Below, piece after piece: positions 61,030-64,000 of a DNA stretch of 64,000 bases. Position numbers and translations under genes: made by a program. The stretch is taken from assembly GCA_035623335.1 (NCBI GenBank), contig DASPTQ010000289.1, positions 8,759 to 72,758 on the forward strand. Reading direction: 5' to 3'. This DNA is from JAFAGX01 sp035623335 (GTDB lineage Bacteria; Acidobacteriota; Terriglobia; Terriglobales; Acidobacteriaceae). The notes below the pieces were generated by a model. The model saw only the letters and a program-made list of their open reading frames with translations, did not search any database and was not told where the DNA came from. Within the stretch, counting starts at the first letter, position 1, and every line of letters begins with the position of its first letter.

Positions 61030-61284
61030 ATGGATACGCCGAGGAAGACCACCCTATCTTCAGCGGAAGTTCAGGAAATTTGCGATCGACTCAAGAACAT
61101 CGGGTACGCTATCTCCAGCCGAATCCGGATGTACGGCGAGGAGTTCGAGGTGATTTCCAATCCCTACCCCGATGGCGAAGGGATATCTGTGGAGGCGGTG
61201 TCAAAACGGGAGAATCGCGCCCGAGTGGTGCGGTTACCCCTGCCGATTCTGCAAACTGTGGCGAGAGGAAAAGTCGCTGCCTAG
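61030..61284 (+). CDS. Small conserved-looking protein of unknown function
   Basis: An 84-residue protein. An N-terminal helix (SSAEVQEICDRLKNIGY) is followed by a compact beta-rich part (IRMYGEEFEVISNPYPDG, ISVEAVSKRENRARVVRL, PLPILQTV). The pattern looks like a small soluble domain seen in several Acidobacteriota ORFs. Function unknown. AGAGG lies 4 bases before the ATG. Confidence 0.6.
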   Translation: MDTPRKTTLSSAEVQEICDRLKNIGYAISSRIRMYGEEFEVISNPYPDGEGISVEAVSKRENRARVVRLPLPILQTVARGKVAA

Positions 61285-61415
61285 ACGAAACTCGTTCCCT
61301 TTGTTGTTGCTAAGAGGACTGCGCCTGAGGAGTGATTTTGCCGGTCGGCGTGATTTCGCCGCCCTCCCATCTCCTGCCTGATGGATGGGGGTACACCTTA
61401 CCTTCTCTGGCCCCT

Positions 61416-61443
61416 CCTGGTGTGATAGACCTGGTGTGACAGA
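61416..61443. repeat. Two tandem 14-bp near-identical repeats
   Basis: CCTGGTGTGATAGA and CCTGGTGTGACAGA are directly adjacent (one mismatch). They lie in the noncoding gap between the small gene at 61030 and the ATP-grasp gene. Too short for a CRISPR, and of unknown meaning. Confidence 0.5.
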
Positions 61444-61553
61444 CGGGAACAGAAGATTTGCACCTTTCCCACAAGCTTATGCACAACGGAGCACACATCA
61501 ATACAGTTCTCCATGTAGGCTCAATACAGTTTTGACCTTAGACGGGCTACCAC

Positions 61554-62615
61554 CTACACACCTTCTGCGGCGTATCGGGCGATTGCCATTTCGACGATTT
61601 CACCGATCAGATCCGTATAGGATTTGCCAGAAGCTTTGGCCGCCATGGCGAACTCCTGCTTGCTCGACAGCCATGGGTTGGGATTGGCTTCGATTACGTA
61701 GATTTCGCCCTTGGGCGTGAAGCGCATGTCGACACGCCCGTAGTCACGCAACTTCACCGCTTGATAGGCTGCCATCCCGGTCTCTTGTAGTTTGCCAACC
61801 ATCTCCTCGTCGAGGTCGCTAACCAAGTGAGATTTGGTCAGCTTATGAGCTTGCGTTTCCTTCTCGAATTTAACATCGTAACTGGCGATCTTGGGGGTAC
61901 CTTCTGGCAGCTTTGACAGGTCAAGCTCGACTAGAGGAAGCGCCTGGGCGTGCTCGTAACTCCCAAGTATGGCGGCGTAGATCTCGCGTCCGTCGATGTA
62001 TTCTTCGATCAACGCTGGGGAGTCAAACTCATTTTGAATGTATTCCACGCGCTCCATCAGTTCTTTCACGCTGTTCACAACCGATGCAGCGTCGATACCG
62101 ATCGAGCCGTCTTCCCACACCGGCTTGACGATGAGCGGGAACGACACATCGTGGGCGTGCTCAATACGGCCGCGATACGCCGTGGCAAAGAATGGGGTCT
62201 TGATTCCGTGAAAAGCAAACATCTTCTTCGCCGTAGCTTTGTCCTGGGCTAGAAAATGGGCATGGGGCCCGCCGCCGGTATAACGAATCCCCAGCAGATC
62301 CATGTAGGCGGCCACGTTCATCTCCTTGGTGTCATCGCCGGCAAACGCTTCGGTGAGATTAAACACCAGATCGGCTCCGCATTTTGCCAGGGAGGTAAGG
62401 CATTGCAGATTGCCATCGAGCACTTGATAGAAAGGTTCATGACCCAGTTTTTCGAGAGCTTCGAAGATCTCCTCCCGATCTTCCTTCTCTCTTCTGGTTT
62501 TACGGCGTCCTTTCTTTTTCTTCCTCGCGGTTTTTGGCTCCTCCGCCTCAGGGCTTGGTGTTTCCTCACCCCAAACGTCATAGAGCACCGCGATTTTCAG
62601 CTTCGCGCTGACCAT
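61554..62615 (-). CDS. D-alanine--D-alanine ligase-like ATP-grasp ligase
   Basis: A 353-residue ATP-grasp protein resembling Ddl/carboxylate-amine ligases. Order: N-terminal Rossmann-type start (LKIAVLYDVWGE), a Lys/Arg-rich insert near residues 30-50, DLVFNLTEAFAGDDTKE, IVKPVWEDGSIGI (ATP lysine), ALIEEYIDGREIYAAIL (Mg/ATP Glu), and YGRVDMRFTPKGEIYVIEAN (metal Asp/Glu/Asn). The basic insert is unusual in Ddl. Such enzymes form amide bonds using ATP. The start 62615 (MVSAKLKIAVLYD) is chosen over 62675. It directly follows a metallopeptidase gene (28-base gap). Confidence 0.82.
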   Translation of the reverse strand: MVSAKLKIAVLYDVWGEETPSPEAEEPKTARKKKKGRRKTRREKEDREEIFEALEKLGHEPFYQVLDGNLQCLTSLAKCGADLVFNLTEAFAGDDTKEMNVAAYMDLLGIRYTGGGPHAHFLAQDKATAKKMFAFHGIKTPFFATAYRGRIEHAHDVSFPLIVKPVWEDGSIGIDAASVVNSVKELMERVEYIQNEFDSPALIEEYIDGREIYAAILGSYEHAQALPLVELDLSKLPEGTPKIASYDVKFEKETQAHKLTKSHLVSDLDEEMVGKLQETGMAAYQAVKLRDYGRVDMRFTPKGEIYVIEANPNPWLSSKQEFAMAAKASGKSYTDLIGEIVEMAIARYAAEGV

Positions 62616-62643
62616 TTCAGCCTCCAGCCTTTCGTTCTCTTGA

Positions 62644-63648
62644 TCACGGTTGCACGAACTTTCCTCTGGCCACATAATTCATCGCCAATGCCGTGGCATA
62701 AACGGTGATGTGCACCAGATGTTCCGATTCGCGATCCACATCTACCAATAAATTCAGGTCCCCCAGCCTGCGCTCGATCGATTCGACCAGTTCCTTGATG
62801 AGCGGACGCGGAGCGCCGCTCCAATAGGTGACCTTGTCGATTACGGCCTTGCGGTGAGAATGCAAGAAGCCTTGCGCAGGTTTCGCCGTCTTGCGCCTTC
62901 GAGAGGTATTAAAAATGTCCTGGAGATCCGTATCCAGCAACAGGTCGCGACTCGCGATTCCCTCCCCGTCGCGATGGTAGAACTCGGCGACGGTCATTTC
63001 CATTTCGTCGACCGTAACGTCCGGCTGCCCTCTTCGGCGGATGGGATCGGCATTGGCCAGCTCACGGGCCATGCGATTGATGTAGCGCAACTTCGCCAGG
63101 GCTCCCCAGCCTCGGTAGCGCCTGCGCCAGGCCGAGCGCGGTGTCAGCCAGACGGCAAAGGTTTCGGCAAAATCTTCATCGGGATGCTTCTGCGCATACC
63201 ATCCGGCTAGATAGCGAACGTGATTGCGGGAGAACGGTACCGGGCGATAGTGATCACGATACGGACGGCGAAACGAACCGAAAAGCTGTTTCCACTCCCG
63301 CGTGCGGTGCAGCTTGTAAGCGTAGTTGAATGCGTGTCCGGCCTCGTGCCGCAGGTACATCATGATCTCACGGGCATCCTCGAGATCATTGGTCTCTTTC
63401 TCCAGCTGTGCCAGCTCAGCCTGGGCCAGGTAGAAAGGAATGCCGATGATCGGCTCTCCCGAAGGACAGCCCCATTCGTCGGTAAGGTAAACTGCGGGAC
63501 GAAACCGCAGCAGGTTTTTCCTTTCCAGTTCGCGATAGAGTTGCTGGACAAAAGGCTCGAGCGGCGATCCCTCAATCTTCAAGCCGAGCGTGCGAATGGG
63601 AGTGCGGAGAACCTCGTCGAGCTTCGGGCGTGATGTTTCTCGTTCCAA
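62644..63648 (-). CDS. Putative zinc metallopeptidase (HExxH) paired with the ATP-grasp ligase
   Basis: A 334-residue soluble protein. HEAGH at residues 101-105 (LRHEAGHAFNYAYKL) supplies two zinc ligands and the base. E162 in DEDFAETFAVW is a good candidate third ligand. No signal peptide or membrane segment is evident, so it is probably cytoplasmic. The remaining sequence is not assigned to a known family with certainty. It lies upstream of the ATP-grasp ligase on the same strand, with a 28-base gap. This suggests the two act on the same peptide or metabolite, but this is inferred from context. Confidence 0.78.
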   Translation of the reverse strand: MERETSRPKLDEVLRTPIRTLGLKIEGSPLEPFVQQLYRELERKNLLRFRPAVYLTDEWGCPSGEPIIGIPFYLAQAELAQLEKETNDLEDAREIMMYLRHEAGHAFNYAYKLHRTREWKQLFGSFRRPYRDHYRPVPFSRNHVRYLAGWYAQKHPDEDFAETFAVWLTPRSAWRRRYRGWGALAKLRYINRMARELANADPIRRRGQPDVTVDEMEMTVAEFYHRDGEGIASRDLLLDTDLQDIFNTSRRRKTAKPAQGFLHSHRKAVIDKVTYWSGAPRPLIKELVESIERRLGDLNLLVDVDRESEHLVHITVYATALAMNYVARGKFVQP

Positions 63649-63789
63649 CCTATCTGGTCAATCCTAAACCCAGGGTTGACTGCTTGAATCGAGGAGAGGT
63701 GAAAGAATTCATCCCAACCCAAACCATAGCAAATCAAGGCCGTCACTACATGTCACGGTCGAACTAGCCCGAAAGGGCCTCCGGCCGAG

Positions 63790-64000
63790 TCAGGACCGGT
63801 ATCCTTCCGTCGCGAGCGCCTTCTTGAACTCGCGCAGCAGAAACTCAACGTTGGGCTCGGTTGCCAAGGGACCCATGATCCCTATGCGAAACACTTTGCC
63901 CGCCAACGGCCCGAATCCCCCGGAGATGTCGATGCCCGCTTGTGCCAGCAACCGCGCCCTGACTTTGGCATCATCGAGGCCGGTGGGAACCAAAACCGTG
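63790..64000 (-). CDS. Class V aminotransferase (alanine-glyoxylate/serine-pyruvate type), C-terminal part
   Basis: The gene runs off the window at its 5' side; only the last about 70 codons are present. The segments VLVPTGLDDAKVRARLLAQA, DISGGFGPLAGKVFRIGIMG and NVEFLLREFKKALA match the C-terminus of PLP-dependent AGXT-type enzymes. These convert glyoxylate and alanine (or related pairs). The PLP lysine lies outside the window. Confidence 0.75.
   Translation of the reverse strand, partial: TVLVPTGLDDAKVRARLLAQAGIDISGGFGPLAGKVFRIGIMGPLATEPNVEFLLREFKKALATEGYRS

Noticed and set aside
60318..61553. Possible CRISPR array or small RNA cluster
   Set aside because: Only one pair of 14-bp repeats and one hairpin are seen; no regular repeat-spacer pattern.

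Overview
The window is a high-GC, gene-dense bacterial chromosome segment, most probably from an Acidobacteriota (Terriglobia-like) soil or environmental genome. This is inferred from the gene families, not from a marker gene: PD40 beta-propeller remnants, a VWFA-related secreted protein, the short Cys-rich 'CCLDCGRE' domain, N-acyl-D-amino-acid deacylases with a GFIDMLGQSE motif, and TonB-tailed anti-sigma factors are all typical of that phylum. No rRNA gene is present. One tRNA is visible, tRNA-Ala(GGC).

Bases 1-6,621 are an accessory, decaying region. They hold a frameshifted PD40 propeller remnant, a SAM methyltransferase, a ProC/ComER-like reductase, two C-terminal fragments of related tyrosine recombinases, an alpha/beta hydrolase carrying an N-terminal Cys-rich domain, and a complete IS256-family insertion sequence with inverted ends and an 8-bp target duplication. 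An exact 47-bp direct repeat of the 3' half of tRNA-Ala lies at 3410-3456 and 6544-6590. Each copy is next to one recombinase remnant, so the region reads as at least two elements integrated in tandem at the tRNA.

Bases 6,812-12,435 (minus) form a tripartite heavy-metal efflux operon (outer-membrane factor, lipoprotein adaptor, CzcA-type RND pump). Bases 12,810-17,861 (plus) hold cell-envelope and regulatory genes: a secreted coiled-coil protein, an ECF sigma factor with its zinc-finger anti-sigma factor, and two secreted TPR proteins. Bases 17,940-23,401 (plus) form a tight cluster of rnc, two tandem lepB genes, an AsmA-like protein and a small secreted protein.

Bases 23,463-27,543 (minus) encode agmatinase, an APC permease and a D-amino-acid deacylase-like amidohydrolase, apparently one operon for amino-acid or amine use. 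Bases 27,609-34,087 (plus) are core genes: hexapeptide acyltransferase, site-2-protease-like peptidase, trpS, scpA, scpB, rluB and hisC. Bases 34,184-42,270 contain a ROK glucokinase, mutM, purA, an ABM monooxygenase, a tautomerase, ndk, sucD, sucC and trpD.

Bases 42,335-47,790 (minus) are a run of rlmB, an M1-like protein without its catalytic motif, a beta-CASP MBL hydrolase, DinB and a VWFA protein. Bases 47,959-60,317 hold a thiolase, a Tat-type amidase, an S9 peptidase, a 55-aa zinc-ribbon protein overlapping an APC permease, a GcvT-like protein and two tandem FAD oxidoreductases. The right end (60,318-64,000) holds small ORFs, a Ddl-like ATP-grasp ligase paired with a HEAGH metallopeptidase, and the end of a class V aminotransferase. 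The ligase/peptidase pair is the best candidate here for a little-characterised biosynthetic or protein-modification system, but its function cannot be read from sequence alone.
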